This document shows, piece after piece, positions 42,076 through 51,584 of a DNA stretch of 64,000 bases. Within the stretch, counting starts at the first letter, position 1; every line of letters starts with the position of its first letter. The notes beneath the pieces are model-generated. The model saw nothing but the letters and a program-made list of their open reading frames with translations, ran no database searches and was not told the DNA's origin. The stretch spans positions 1,550,001-1,614,000 of the forward strand of contig NZ_CP175563.1 of assembly GCF_046097065.1 (NCBI RefSeq). Direction: 5' to 3'. The translations under genes were made by a program, and so were the position numbers. Source of the stretch: Syntrophus buswellii (GTDB taxonomy: Bacteria; Desulfobacterota; Syntrophia; Syntrophales; Syntrophaceae).

Positions 42076-44877
42076 TCAGGCCCGGAGATTCTCAAGGCAC
42101 CGGTCACAGATCCCGGGATGCTCGGAATCTCCGCCTACCGCTTCACTATACATCCAGCAGCGGTTGCATTTGACGCCCCTGGCGCGCGTCACATCGATCA
42201 GCAGCCCTTCGAAATCCGATCCCGGGCAGGGAGCCGGTTCCGACATCCCGGCGGCGGGGACGATTCTCATCTGGGAAACAATCAGGAGGCTCCGCAATTC
42301 TTCAAGATGAGCTTCGAGAAAGGCCCTCAGATTCTCCGGTGGTGCCAGATCAATGCAGGCATCAAGAGAATGCCCGATGATTTTGTTCTTCCTGGCCGCT
42401 TCGATGACCTTGCCGATCTCGCCCTTCAGGGCAATCATCCTGGTCCACCCGTCGGCGAGTTCCGTATCCGTATAGGCCGCATCTACATCCGGGAACTGGG
42501 CGAGGTGAACGCTTGCGGCTTTGCCTTCATAGGAGGGAAGGGCCGCCCAGATCTCTTCCGCGGTAAAGGTCAGAATGGGGGCGAGAAGCCTTGTCAGGGA
42601 GCTGGCAATCGAAAACATGGCCGTCTGTGCCGATCGGCGCTGCCTGGAATCGGCCCTGGAGGTGTAAAGCCGGTCCTTGAGCACATCGAGGTAAAGGGAG
42701 CTCAAGTCGACCGTGCAGAACTGATAGAGAGCGGAAAAGGCGCCATGGAACTGAAAGCTGTCATAGGCTGCCTTGACTTTCTGGATCAGCTCCTGGAGCC
42801 GGTGCAGGGCCCAGCGGTCCATGGGCTCCATCTCCCCGTAGGGGAGGGAATGCGAAGCGACGTCGAAGTCATAGAGGTTTCCCAGGATAAAGCGGCTGGT
42901 ATTGCGGATCCGGCGATAGGCTTCCACCAGTCGCTTGAGGATTTCGTCGGAAATGCGGATGTCATCGGTATAATCCGCCGAAGCCACCCAGAGGCGCAGG
43001 ATTTCCGCACCGTACGCGTCAATGACCTGGTGGGATTCAATGACGTTGCCCACGGATTTGGACATCTTCTTGCCCTCTCCGTCTACGACGAAGCCGTGAG
43101 TCAGGACGTTGCGGTATGGGGCGCGGTTCCGCGTTCCCACCGATTCAAGCAGCGAAGAATGAAACCAGCCTCGGTGCTGGTCGTTGCCCTCCAGGTACAG
43201 ATCTGACGGGGAGCGGAGGTTGGGCCAGCGCTCAAGGACGGCGGCGTGGCTGACTCCGGAATCGAACCAGACATCGAGAATGTTCGTTTCCTTGTGGAAT
43301 TCAGTCCCCCGACACTCCGGGCAGAGGGTTCCCGGCGGAAGGAGGTCCGCCGCCTCCCGCTCGAACCACACGTCGGCGCCGAACTGGCGTACCAGGCTCA
43401 CCAGGTGATTCATGATCTCCGACGTCATCAGGTGCGCTCCGCAGTTCTCGCAGTAGAACATGGTGATCGGCACGCCCCAGAGGCGCTGGCGGGAGATGCA
43501 CCAGTCCGGGCGGTTTTCGATCATCCCGTAAATCCGGTCCCTTCCCCAGGAGGGAATCCAGCGCACGCTTTCCACCGCTTCCAGCGCCTTTTTCCTCAGG
43601 TCGTTCTTTTCCATGGAAATGAACCATTGCTCCGTGGAGCGGAAGATGATGGGGCTCTTGCACCGCCAGCAGTGAGGATAGGAATGTTCGATATCCACAA
43701 GGCCGAGGAGGGCGCCGACTTCCTTGAGCTTCCGGTTGACGCTGTCATTGGCGTCGAAGACGAACTCTCCGGCGAAATCGGCCACGTCGGGGGTAAAGCG
43801 GCCGTCTGCATCGACGGGGGCGTAGTTGTCAAGGCCGTATTTCATGCCGATTTCGTAGTCTTCCTGCCCGTGGCCCGGGGCAATATGGACACAGCCTGTT
43901 CCGGCGTCGAGGGTCACAAAAGGAGCCAGGATCACGAGACTTTCCCGATCGATCAGGGGATGGCGGGCTTTGAGCCCTTCGAGGACCGCACCGGGAAATT
44001 CATCCAGGATTTCATAGGATTTGCCGCGGAAACCGAAGGCGTCGATGCAGTAATCCAGCATGTCCTTGGCAAGGATCAGCACATCCTCGTCGAACGAGAC
44101 CGCGATGTACTCGAATTCCTCATGGAGGGCGATGGCCAGATTGGCGGGTATTGTCCACGGCGTTGTCGTCCAGATGACGATGCTGACCTTCTTTTCGGCC
44201 AGTTTGGGACGAACCGCCGCGATATCGGAAATCAAGGGGAACTTCACATAGATCGAGGGTGTGGAGTGATCGGCATATTCCACTTCCGCCTCGGCCAGCG
44301 CCGTCTTGCAGGAGGCGCACCAGTAAACGGGCTTCTTGCCTTTGTAAACCGAACCGCTCAGGTAAAGCTTGCCGAACTCCTCGACCGTGGTCGCCTCGTA
44401 ATCGTAGCTCATGGTCAGATAGGGATTGTCCCACTCCCCGAATACGCCGAGCCGCTTGAACTGCTCCCTCTGGATATCCACGAATTTATCGGCGTATACC
44501 CGGCAGAGGCGCCTTTTTTCAGCCTGGGACAATTCCGCCTTTTTCTCGCCGAGTTCCTTATCCACCTGATGCTCGATGGGCAGGCCGTGGCAGTCCCATC
44601 CGGGCACAAACACACAGTCATAGCCCGTCATGCTTCTGGACTTGATGACGATGTCCTTGATGATCTTGTTCAGGGCGGTTCCAAGATGGATGTTGCCGTT
44701 GGCGTAGGGTGGTCCGTCGTGAAGAATGTATGTTTTCCGACCCGTTGAAACCTCACGAATCAGGTCATAAATGTGCATTTCATCCCATTTTTTGAGCTGT
44801 TCCGGTTCTTTCTTGGTGAGGTTCGCCTTCATGGGGAAATCTGTTCTGGGCAGGTTCAGGCTTTCTTTGTAATCCAT
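42076..44877 (-). CDS. ileS: isoleucyl-tRNA synthetase
   Basis: A 933-residue class I synthetase charging tRNA-Ile. HIGH-type motif PPYANGNIHLGTALNK, KMSKSVGN, the editing domain in between, and a C-terminal zinc finger (CNRCWMY and CDRCL) are all visible. ATG 44877 follows GAGGAG and starts MDYKESLNLPRTDFPMKANL, the standard bacterial N-terminus; the longer frame has no support. No T-box leader was found in the 270-bp gap upstream (44878-45146), where I see only a weak promoter-like AGTCAA. lspA follows. Confidence 0.95.
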   Translation of the reverse strand: MDYKESLNLPRTDFPMKANLTKKEPEQLKKWDEMHIYDLIREVSTGRKTYILHDGPPYANGNIHLGTALNKIIKDIVIKSRSMTGYDCVFVPGWDCHGLPIEHQVDKELGEKKAELSQAEKRRLCRVYADKFVDIQREQFKRLGVFGEWDNPYLTMSYDYEATTVEEFGKLYLSGSVYKGKKPVYWCASCKTALAEAEVEYADHSTPSIYVKFPLISDIAAVRPKLAEKKVSIVIWTTTPWTIPANLAIALHEEFEYIAVSFDEDVLILAKDMLDYCIDAFGFRGKSYEILDEFPGAVLEGLKARHPLIDRESLVILAPFVTLDAGTGCVHIAPGHGQEDYEIGMKYGLDNYAPVDADGRFTPDVADFAGEFVFDANDSVNRKLKEVGALLGLVDIEHSYPHCWRCKSPIIFRSTEQWFISMEKNDLRKKALEAVESVRWIPSWGRDRIYGMIENRPDWCISRQRLWGVPITMFYCENCGAHLMTSEIMNHLVSLVRQFGADVWFEREAADLLPPGTLCPECRGTEFHKETNILDVWFDSGVSHAAVLERWPNLRSPSDLYLEGNDQHRGWFHSSLLESVGTRNRAPYRNVLTHGFVVDGEGKKMSKSVGNVIESHQVIDAYGAEILRLWVASADYTDDIRISDEILKRLVEAYRRIRNTSRFILGNLYDFDVASHSLPYGEMEPMDRWALHRLQELIQKVKAAYDSFQFHGAFSALYQFCTVDLSSLYLDVLKDRLYTSRADSRQRRSAQTAMFSIASSLTRLLAPILTFTAEEIWAALPSYEGKAASVHLAQFPDVDAAYTDTELADGWTRMIALKGEIGKVIEAARKNKIIGHSLDACIDLAPPENLRAFLEAHLEELRSLLIVSQMRIVPAAGMSEPAPCPGSDFEGLLIDVTRARGVKCNRCWMYSEAVGGDSEHPGICDRCLENLRA

Positions 44878-45146
44878 GTGTAACTCCTCGAAATTCAATG
44901 AAAAAAGGAATATTAAAAAATCCTTCGGCTGAGATCTCGGCTCAGGAGAAAGAAAATAAAGATGCAGTCGAAGCGGCAAGGGCTTAGCAGGAGAGAATAT
45001 CCAGTTTTTCCGACGGGATGTCTGTCGCCGTGCATCGGCCAAGGCTGTGCCCTATCACAGAAGACCCTGATTTTCAAGTCAAAGTAATCGGTATCGGAGA
45101 GGGGTTAGATGGGAGAGTCGGCAGTCTCGAAATGAAAATATTCCCA

Positions 45147-46760
45147 TCAAAGCGTGTTTTTTGAAACAACGGTATCCTTCCGCCAGACCTTGTCATCCCG
45201 GTCCGGGTAATCGATGTTGTAATGCAGGCCCCTGCTCTCTTTCCTGAGCTTGGCGCATTGGACGATGAGACCTGCGGCGGTTGTGATGTTGCGAAGCTCG
45301 ATGAGATCCTTTGTAATAAAGAATTGCTGGTAATATTCGTCAATTTCCCTGCTGATCATATCGATGCGACGCTGCGCCCTCTCCAGACGCTTGTCGGAGC
45401 GTACGATCCCCACGTAGTTCCACATGCAGCGCCGAATCTCATCCCAGTTATGGGACACAACGACGGATTCATCGCTCTCGTTGGCCGCCTGCTGCCCCCA
45501 GGGAGGGATCGTGACGGACAGTTTCCCCCGGTGAGGAAACAGGTCGGAAATCTTGACAAAGGCCCGATGGGAATAGACGACGGCTTCGAGAAGGGAATTG
45601 CTGGCCAGGCGATTGGCTCCGTGAAGGCCCGTGCAGGACACCTCGCCGAGGGCGAAGAGACGGTCGATGTTCGTTTCGCCGCAATGGTTCACCACCACCC
45701 CTCCGCAGAGGTAGTGGGCTGCGGGGACGACTGGAATGGGCTCGCTGGTCATGTCGATGCCGAACTCCAGGCATTTGTGGTAAATGTTGGGAAACCGGTC
45801 TATGAGGAACGCCTTATCCTTGTGGGAAATGTCCAGGAGGACGTAATCGTCTCCCGATTTTTTCAGCTCGAAGTCGATGGCTTTGGCCACCACATCACGG
45901 GGCGCCAGGCTTTTCATGGGATGATACCTGTCCATGAAGGGTTCACCGCTTTTAAGCTTCAGGATTCCGCCTTCTCCACGGACGGCCTCGCTGATGAGAA
46001 AAAATTTTGCTTCGGGATGGTAGAGGCAGGTGGGGTGAAACTGGATAAACTCCATGTTTGAGATCAGTGCGCCGGCCCGGTATGCCATGGCTACGCCGTC
46101 CGCCGTTGCGATATCCGGATTGGTGGTGATCAGGTAAACCTTGCCCGCTCCGCCTGTCGCCAGGATGACGTAGTCAGCAATGAAGGTATGGACTTCATTG
46201 CGAAGAATGTCGAGGACATAAGCACCAAGGCACCGGTCCGGCATCCCCGCGTCACGCCCCTCCGGAGGCGGCATCAGAATCAGATCGACGGCCAGGTGAT
46301 TTTCGTAAACGGAAATTCTGGGATTGGCCCCGGTCTTTTCATTGAGGGCCCGTTCAATTTCACTTCCTGTCAGGTCCTTCGCGTGGAGGACCCGCCGCAT
46401 GGAATGGCCGCCCTCGCGACCAAGGTCGTAAACCGCAGTAGCACCCGGCTGAGACCTGGTGAACTCGACGCCCCATTCAACGAGCTCTTTGATCCTTTCA
46501 GGGGCTTCCGTTACGACGAAGTTGACGACCTCCTCCCTGCAGAGACCCGCTCCGCAAAGGATCGTATCCCGGATATGATATTCGAAGCGGTCCGTTGAAT
46601 CCGACACAGCGGCGATGCCGCCTTGCGCGTAATTCGTGTTTGCTTCGGATTTTTCTTTTTTTGTGACAATCGCAACCGTGCCGAGTTCGGCCGCCTTGAT
46701 GGCAAAGCTAAGTCCAGCGATGCCGCTGCCGAGAACCAGGAAATCCGTTTTAATTTCCAT
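45147..46760 (-). CDS. nadB: L-aspartate oxidase
   Basis: A 537-residue flavoprotein, the first enzyme of de novo NAD synthesis, making iminoaspartate. N-terminal FAD-binding VLGSGIAGLSFAIKAAELG, ANTNYAQGGIAA, REGGHSMRR and FIQFHPTCLYHP, and later HYLCGGVVV and GLHGANRLASNSLLEAVV, are NadB hallmarks. In an anaerobe it would use fumarate as oxidant. It is divergent from tsaD, with 108 bp between their starts. Confidence 0.92.
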   Translation of the reverse strand: MEIKTDFLVLGSGIAGLSFAIKAAELGTVAIVTKKEKSEANTNYAQGGIAAVSDSTDRFEYHIRDTILCGAGLCREEVVNFVVTEAPERIKELVEWGVEFTRSQPGATAVYDLGREGGHSMRRVLHAKDLTGSEIERALNEKTGANPRISVYENHLAVDLILMPPPEGRDAGMPDRCLGAYVLDILRNEVHTFIADYVILATGGAGKVYLITTNPDIATADGVAMAYRAGALISNMEFIQFHPTCLYHPEAKFFLISEAVRGEGGILKLKSGEPFMDRYHPMKSLAPRDVVAKAIDFELKKSGDDYVLLDISHKDKAFLIDRFPNIYHKCLEFGIDMTSEPIPVVPAAHYLCGGVVVNHCGETNIDRLFALGEVSCTGLHGANRLASNSLLEAVVYSHRAFVKISDLFPHRGKLSVTIPPWGQQAANESDESVVVSHNWDEIRRCMWNYVGIVRSDKRLERAQRRIDMISREIDEYYQQFFITKDLIELRNITTAAGLIVQCAKLRKESRGLHYNIDYPDRDDKVWRKDTVVSKNTL

Positions 46761-46804
46761 AGAGAATCCTGTCTTTCAGGTCATAGGTTCAGAGAAAAGT
46801 TTAT

Positions 46805-46833
46805 TTACAACAGGGACTTTTTTCTATATAAAC
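46805..46833 (+). promoter_or_regulatory. promoter for tsaD operon
   Basis: TTTACA (46805-46810), a 17-bp spacer and TATAAA (46828-46833) make a good sigma-70 promoter, 35 bases before tsaD, in the divergent nadB-tsaD region. Confidence 0.6.
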
Positions 46834-46868
46834 CAACACCAGTATTTGTAAAAGGAAATTATTCAGTC

Positions 46869-47885
46869 ATGATCGTTTTAGGAATCGAATCTTCCTGTGA
46901 TGAGACAGCGGCGGCCGTCGTGCGCGACGGACGGGTCCTGCTTTCCAATGTCATTGCATCCCAGATCAAGGAACACTCAAAATACGGGGGCGTGGTGCCC
47001 GAGATTGCGTCGCGCAGACACATGGAGGCCATTATTCCCGTCATTCTTCAAGCGCTTGACGATTCAGGGATGGAATTGTCCGATATCGAAGGGATCGCTG
47101 TCACCAGAGGGCCCGGGCTCGTAGGCTCTCTCCTGGTCGGCCTTTCGGTGGCCAAGGCGCTGGCATTTTCCCGGAAGCTTCCCTGGGTCGGAGTCAATCA
47201 CCTGGAAGCGCATATCGCCTCCGTCTTTCTCTCCCAAAACGTTCCTCGTTTCCCCTTTGTGGCCCTCGTCGTATCCGGGGGGCATACCAACATCTACTTC
47301 GTGGAAAATTTCGGGGTGTTCGCCATTCTGGGGCAAACGAGGGATGACGCCGCCGGGGAAGCCTTTGACAAGGCGGCGAAGCTCCTGGATATCGGCTATC
47401 CCGGAGGCATGATCATAGACAGGCTTGCGCGGGAAGGCGATCGGACGCTACTGTCCTTTCCCAGGGCCATGAGAGACAGCCTCGACTTCAGCTTCAGCGG
47501 GGTCAAAACATCTCTTGTCGTCCATGTCAAAAAACATGGAAAGCCGTCAACCCGGGAGGAACTTGCCCATCTGGCCGCGGGATATCAGGAGGCCATCGTT
47601 GATGTCCTGGTTGAAAAGACCCTGAAGGCCGCCGAACTGAAATCGGTCAGCCAGATCGTCGTCTGCGGAGGTGTGGCCTCCAACAGCCGCCTGCGAGAGC
47701 ATTTTGCAGACAGAACCGCGGAATGCGGAATGGATCTCTTTGTACCGCCTCCCATCCTTTGCACGGATAACGCCGCCATGGTTGCCGTGGTGGGAAACAA
47801 CCTTCTCGGCAGGGGGATCACCGATGAATTCAGCCTGAATGCCGTATCGCGATGGCCGCTCGATGCAACCCTTTCGTGCCGGTAG
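46869..47885 (+). CDS. tsaD: tRNA threonylcarbamoyladenosine transferase TsaD
   Basis: A 338-residue ASKHA-fold protein for the t6A modification of ANN-decoding tRNAs. GIESSCDETAAAVV at the start, the metal-binding VNHLEAHIAS, LVVSGGHTNIY and DDAAGEAFDKAAKLL, and late VCGGVASNSRLREH are diagnostic. ATG 46869 gives the standard N-terminus; the upstream frame runs through nadB. A DUF2062 gene begins 3 bases later. Confidence 0.95.
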   Translation: MIVLGIESSCDETAAAVVRDGRVLLSNVIASQIKEHSKYGGVVPEIASRRHMEAIIPVILQALDDSGMELSDIEGIAVTRGPGLVGSLLVGLSVAKALAFSRKLPWVGVNHLEAHIASVFLSQNVPRFPFVALVVSGGHTNIYFVENFGVFAILGQTRDDAAGEAFDKAAKLLDIGYPGGMIIDRLAREGDRTLLSFPRAMRDSLDFSFSGVKTSLVVHVKKHGKPSTREELAHLAAGYQEAIVDVLVEKTLKAAELKSVSQIVVCGGVASNSRLREHFADRTAECGMDLFVPPPILCTDNAAMVAVVGNNLLGRGITDEFSLNAVSRWPLDATLSCR

Positions 47886-47888
47886 ATC

Positions 47889-48362
47889 ATGATCTTGAAA
47901 AAACGGCTACAGGGAATTTATCAGCAGTTCATAAGCCTCAAAGGAGATCCGGGCTCTCTGGCCAGGGGGGCCGCCATGGGTGTTTTTGTCGGCGCCACGC
48001 CGACCATCCCGCTGCATACCGTTTTGGTGATTCTCTGTGGGTTTCTTTTCAAGACCAACGTGTCTTCTGCCTGCCTCGGGTCGTGGCTCGTATCCAACCC
48101 TCTGACCATCCCCTTGCTTTATATCACGGAGTACCAGATCGGTCTGTTGATCCTCGGACGTGGAAAGGGCGAACTCGTCCTGACGGAATATTCCTTGGCG
48201 GCTCTTCTCCAACTGGGTTGGGCCGTTATCGTGCCCCTGCTCGTCGGGGGAGTCGTTCTGGCCGCCTTCCTTTCCGTTCCGGCTTATTTCCTTTCTTACC
48301 GGCTTATCTGTGCAATCCGGAAAAAGAGACCCCATGAAATCCATCCGACAGATTCTCTCTGA
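47889..48362 (+). CDS. DUF2062 small membrane protein
   Basis: A 157-residue protein with two or three hydrophobic segments and the DUF2062 signature GSLARGAAMGVFVGATPTIP and LVSNPLTIPLLY. Function is unknown; the family often lies near glycosyltransferase or housekeeping genes. It follows tsaD by 3 bases and overlaps the start of ksgA by 29 bases, so it is translated as part of this operon. Confidence 0.8.
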   Translation: MILKKRLQGIYQQFISLKGDPGSLARGAAMGVFVGATPTIPLHTVLVILCGFLFKTNVSSACLGSWLVSNPLTIPLLYITEYQIGLLILGRGKGELVLTEYSLAALLQLGWAVIVPLLVGGVVLAAFLSVPAYFLSYRLICAIRKKRPHEIHPTDSL

Positions 48363-49197
48363 TCACGCGGTCCGACCGTCAAAGCGACTGAGCCAATCGT
48401 TTCTTGCCGATTCCTCCATCATGGAAAGGATCGTGGAAGCGGCCGACATTCAGGACATGGAAACCGTCGTGGAGATCGGTTCCGGGCTGGGGCTGATGAC
48501 GGCTCTCATTGCCGGGCGGGCCAGGCGGGTGACGGCAGTGGAAATCGATGGGAGGCTGATTCCCATTCTCGAGGAGCAGCTTGAAGGCTACCGCAACGTG
48601 GAAATCATTCAGAAAGATATCCTTGACTATGATTTTGCGGAGGCCAAAGGGGACAACCCCGAGCAGAAGATCAAGGTGATCGGAAATATTCCATACGGCA
48701 TATCTTCTCCAATCCTGTTTCATCTTCTGAGTAACCGGAAACATCTCTCGACGGCCGTCCTGATGATGCAGAAGGAAGTGGCCGAGCGCCTCCGTGCGGT
48801 CCCCGGGACGAAGGCGTACGGCATTCCATCCGTCCTGTTCGGACTGTTCACCCGAATCTCAATGGAACGGGACGTGGCCCCCGGCAGCTTTTATCCGAAA
48901 CCCGAGGTAACCTCCTCGGTGCTGAAGATTTCATTTTCCGACGAACCGCTGTTTCCCGTCCGCGATGTCGCCCTGTTTTCCCTCCTGGTCAGAACCGCCT
49001 TTGCGAAGCGGCGCAAAACCCTGTTCAATAACTTGAAGAGCCTCATGGCGCAGGGCCCGGATAACAAAAATCTGCAGGATTTGCTGGCTTCCCTGGGAAT
49101 CGGTGAAACGAAAAGGGCGGAAGAGCTGTCAATCCAGCAATATGCAGCGCTGTGCAACGCCCTTTTCGAGATAAAAAAACGCAATAAATATTCTTGA
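48334..49197 (+). CDS. rsmA: 16S rRNA adenine dimethyltransferase KsgA/RsmA
   Basis: A 287-residue SAM-dependent methylase that dimethylates the two adenines near the 3' end of 16S rRNA. KRLSQSFLADSSIMERIV (N-terminal family block), SAM motif EIGSGLGLMTALIA and catalytic NIPYGISSPIL are present. ATG 48334 is chosen by homology to the family N-terminus; it overlaps DUF2062 by 29 bases. The promoter of panC starts inside its last codons. Confidence 0.93.
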   Translation: MKSIRQILSDHAVRPSKRLSQSFLADSSIMERIVEAADIQDMETVVEIGSGLGLMTALIAGRARRVTAVEIDGRLIPILEEQLEGYRNVEIIQKDILDYDFAEAKGDNPEQKIKVIGNIPYGISSPILFHLLSNRKHLSTAVLMMQKEVAERLRAVPGTKAYGIPSVLFGLFTRISMERDVAPGSFYPKPEVTSSVLKISFSDEPLFPVRDVALFSLLVRTAFAKRRKTLFNNLKSLMAQGPDNKNLQDLLASLGIGETKRAEELSIQQYAALCNALFEIKKRNKYS

Positions 49198-49222
49198 CAA
49201 GCCAGAGGTCTGTCTGTATAGA
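49194..49222 (+). promoter_or_regulatory. near-consensus sigma-70 promoter before panC
   Basis: TTGACA (49194-49199), 17-bp spacer, TATAGA (49217-49222). The -35 overlaps the ksgA stop. The transcript would start near 49229. Confidence 0.75.
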
Positions 49223-49290
49223 AATTCGAACCGCTTGGATCCGCAAAAGGACTGAGACGGAAGGCGCATGAAGCTGATTTATATAGGGAT

Positions 49291-49327
49291 AAAAGCCTCC
49301 CCGTCCAGGACGGTGAGGCTTTTTTTA
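49291..49327 (+). terminator. intrinsic terminator/attenuator between promoter and panC
   Basis: AAAGCCTC-C-CCGT and ACGG-T-GAGGCTTT form a GC-rich stem, one internal mismatch, with a 5-base loop and seven T residues. It lies about 60 bases after the promoter start and 17 bases before the panC ATG, so transcripts from 49229 would either end near 49327 or read into panC. Confidence 0.8.
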
Positions 49328-49343
49328 TGGAGAATAACAACCG

Positions 49344-50204
49344 ATGAACATCATTGGTACGGTTCAGGAGATGCAGCGCTATTCGGAAGCCCTGAGAAAT
49401 TCCGGGAAAAGGGTCGCCTTCGTGCCGACCATGGGCTATTTTCACGACGGCCATCTCAGCCTGATGCGTGAAGCGAGAAAAAGAGGGGACTGCGTCGTTG
49501 TCAGCATCTATGTCAATCCCACCCAGTTCGGACCTTCGGAGGACCTGGACAAATATCCACGGAACTTCGAAAGAGATAGGCAATTAGCGGAAGATGCCGG
49601 TGCGGACGTCATTTTTTTCCCCAGCAATGCCGAGATGTATCCCGAGCACTACCAGACCTATGTGAACGTCGAGGAAGTCACGAAAAATCTCTGCGGGTTG
49701 TCACGACCGGGTCATTTTCGCGGCGTAGCAACGGTATGCGCCAAGTTGTTCAATATGGTGAAACCCCATCTGGCCATCTTCGGTAAGAAAGATTTTCAGC
49801 AGCTGGTTACGATCAAGCGGATGGTTGCTGATTTGAACATGGATCTCGAGATTGTCGGCATGCCGACGACAAGGGAGCAAGACGGACTCGCCATGAGTTC
49901 CCGAAATGTTTATCTGAGCCCGGAAGAACGGCAATCGGCCCTATGTTTGAGCCGGTCCCTGAAGAAAGCCAAAGAGCTGTTCGATCAGGGTGAGCGGGAC
50001 GCCGGCCGGATACTGGACGAGATCACGGGTTACATCGAAGGAGTCCCCTCGACCCGGATTGATTATGCCAGGATTTGCAGCACGACCACCATGAAGGATA
50101 TCGACCGCCTGGAGGACGAATCCGTTATGGCCCTTGCTGTTTTTGTCGGCTCCACGAGGCTTATAGACAATTACGTGTTCGGTGAAGAACTGAACATCGA
50201 ATAA
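49344..50204 (+). CDS. panC: pantothenate synthetase
   Basis: A 286-residue enzyme joining pantoate and beta-alanine with ATP. HIGH-like FVPTMGYFHDGHLSLM, the KMSKS-like GLAMSSRNVYLSPEER and FGKKDFQQL are typical. It follows a promoter plus terminator leader, so it may be attenuated. panD, the beta-alanine source, follows 58 bases later. Confidence 0.95.
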   Translation: MNIIGTVQEMQRYSEALRNSGKRVAFVPTMGYFHDGHLSLMREARKRGDCVVVSIYVNPTQFGPSEDLDKYPRNFERDRQLAEDAGADVIFFPSNAEMYPEHYQTYVNVEEVTKNLCGLSRPGHFRGVATVCAKLFNMVKPHLAIFGKKDFQQLVTIKRMVADLNMDLEIVGMPTTREQDGLAMSSRNVYLSPEERQSALCLSRSLKKAKELFDQGERDAGRILDEITGYIEGVPSTRIDYARICSTTTMKDIDRLEDESVMALAVFVGSTRLIDNYVFGEELNIE

Positions 50205-50262
50205 AAAAGAAAATACGAGATCGGGCAGGGAGCGGCTCCTGGCTCGGCGGGAAGGTGAATCC

Positions 50263-50613
50263 ATGCAAAGGATGATGCTTAAATCCAAAATTCACAGAGC
50301 GACTGTAACGGATGCAGATCTTCATTACGAGGGCAGCATCACCATTGATGAAAATCTGATGGACGCTGCCGGACTTTTGCCCTATGAAAAAGTGTCCATT
50401 TATGATGTGAATAATGGTGAGCGTTTTTCCACATATGTGATAACAGGCAAACGGGATTCAGGGACGATCTGCCTCAACGGTGCTGCGGCAAGAAAAGTTG
50501 CAAGAGGGGACCTGGTCATTATTGCCAGTTACGTATTTGTCGACGGCGATGAAGCGAAGGGCTGGAAGCCCACCGCAATCTTCGTCGACGAGGATAACCG
50601 CATCAAACATTAA
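50263..50613 (+). CDS. panD: aspartate 1-decarboxylase
   Basis: A 116-residue pyruvoyl enzyme making beta-alanine from aspartate. MLKSKIHRATVTDADLHYEG and the self-cleavage site YEGSITID (Gly-Ser) match PanD closely, as does TGKRDSGTICLNGAAAR. It forms a unit with panC and ends before a terminator. Confidence 0.95.
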   Translation: MQRMMLKSKIHRATVTDADLHYEGSITIDENLMDAAGLLPYEKVSIYDVNNGERFSTYVITGKRDSGTICLNGAAARKVARGDLVIIASYVFVDGDEAKGWKPTAIFVDEDNRIKH

Positions 50614-50718
50614 AGCCGATCGCAGTGGCATGTTTATATGGACAGTGGTGATCCACTGGTTCGCCGGGGTTCATTTGTTTTTTTATTCTTATGTGAAATA
50701 TGGCAAGAGAGTTGTGGC

Positions 50719-50753
50719 CAGGGGCATGGGGGAAGCGTCATGCCCCTGTTTTG
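50719..50753 (+). terminator. terminator after panD
   Basis: CAGGGGCATG (50719-50728) and CATGCCCCTG (50739-50748) form a perfect 10-bp stem with a 10-base loop, followed by a T-rich run. A smaller hairpin of AGTGG/CCACT type lies upstream (about 50643-50660). Confidence 0.8.
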
Positions 50754-50847
50754 TTGTTCCTGTGCCGAAGGAAACTATTCATGGTCCCTTTTTTGCTAAA
50801 TTTAAAAACGGGATAGACTTCACTGAAAGCGGCCGCATTTCGATAGC

Positions 50848-51516
50848 ATGACATCCTTGGGGAAAAAACTGAGAGGAATTTTTTTAACAGGACTTGCCGT
50901 CGCTGTTCCTCTGGGATTGACGATTTATATCCTGTCCTTTCTCGTCAGAATGATGGATAGCCTCCTGGACATCATCCCCCGGCCTTACCAGCCGGGAACG
51001 CTCCTGGGTATGCACATTCCGGGTTTGGGGATGATCGTCACCCTGGCGGTCATTTTTGTCTGCGGACTTCTCACGCAAAGTTATCTGGGGACTAAGCTCG
51101 TCACGTTTGGAGAATCCCTTCTTGACAAGATTCCCGTAGTCCGCAGTATTTATCAGGCAACGAAACAGATTTTCGAACATCTTTTCATCAATAAGAATCA
51201 GAGCTTTAAAAAAGTTGTTCTTGTTGAATTTCCCCGGAAGGGGGTATATAGTCTCGGTTTTGTTACCGGAATAACGGGGCAAGAATTTTCCAGCAGGACG
51301 GGTGAAGAGGCCCTTCATGTTTTTATTCCCAAAACACCCAACCCGACCGCAGGATTTTTTATCATGGCCCGCAGCGATGATCTCATTGAACTGGATATGA
51401 CCGTCGAGGCCGCCTTTACGCTCATCATATCCGGTGGGATCGTCACGCCGCCGAACCGACCGGGCAGTCGGAGTCTTTCCAAAAGCCAAACAAGGGTCGT
51501 CATGGCGGACGTCTAA
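50848..51516 (+). CDS. DUF502 family membrane protein
   Basis: A 222-residue protein with two N-terminal transmembrane segments (about residues 10-30, GIFLTGLAVAVPLGLTIYIL, and about 57-77, GLGMIVTLAVIFVCGLL). The conserved DUF502 core follows: DKIPVVRSIYQATKQIFEHL, VLVEFPRKGVYSLGFVTG and VFIPKTPNPTAGF. The function is not known. It lies upstream of metK, 68 bases away. Confidence 0.85.
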   Translation: MTSLGKKLRGIFLTGLAVAVPLGLTIYILSFLVRMMDSLLDIIPRPYQPGTLLGMHIPGLGMIVTLAVIFVCGLLTQSYLGTKLVTFGESLLDKIPVVRSIYQATKQIFEHLFINKNQSFKKVVLVEFPRKGVYSLGFVTGITGQEFSSRTGEEALHVFIPKTPNPTAGFFIMARSDDLIELDMTVEAAFTLIISGGIVTPPNRPGSRSLSKSQTRVVMADV

Positions 51517-51584
51517 TGCCAAGGGTAACAAGAGACACGGAAATCTGATCGATACGAAAAAAGAGAACTAAAGGAGAACAATAG

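Noticed and set aside
44878..45146. T-box leader or clear promoter for ileS
   Set aside because: No specifier stem or T-box sequence seen; the AGTCAA/ATCACA pair has a 19-bp spacer and is weak.
51517..51584. SAM riboswitch before metK
   Set aside because: Only 68 bases, without stems large enough for a SAM riboswitch.
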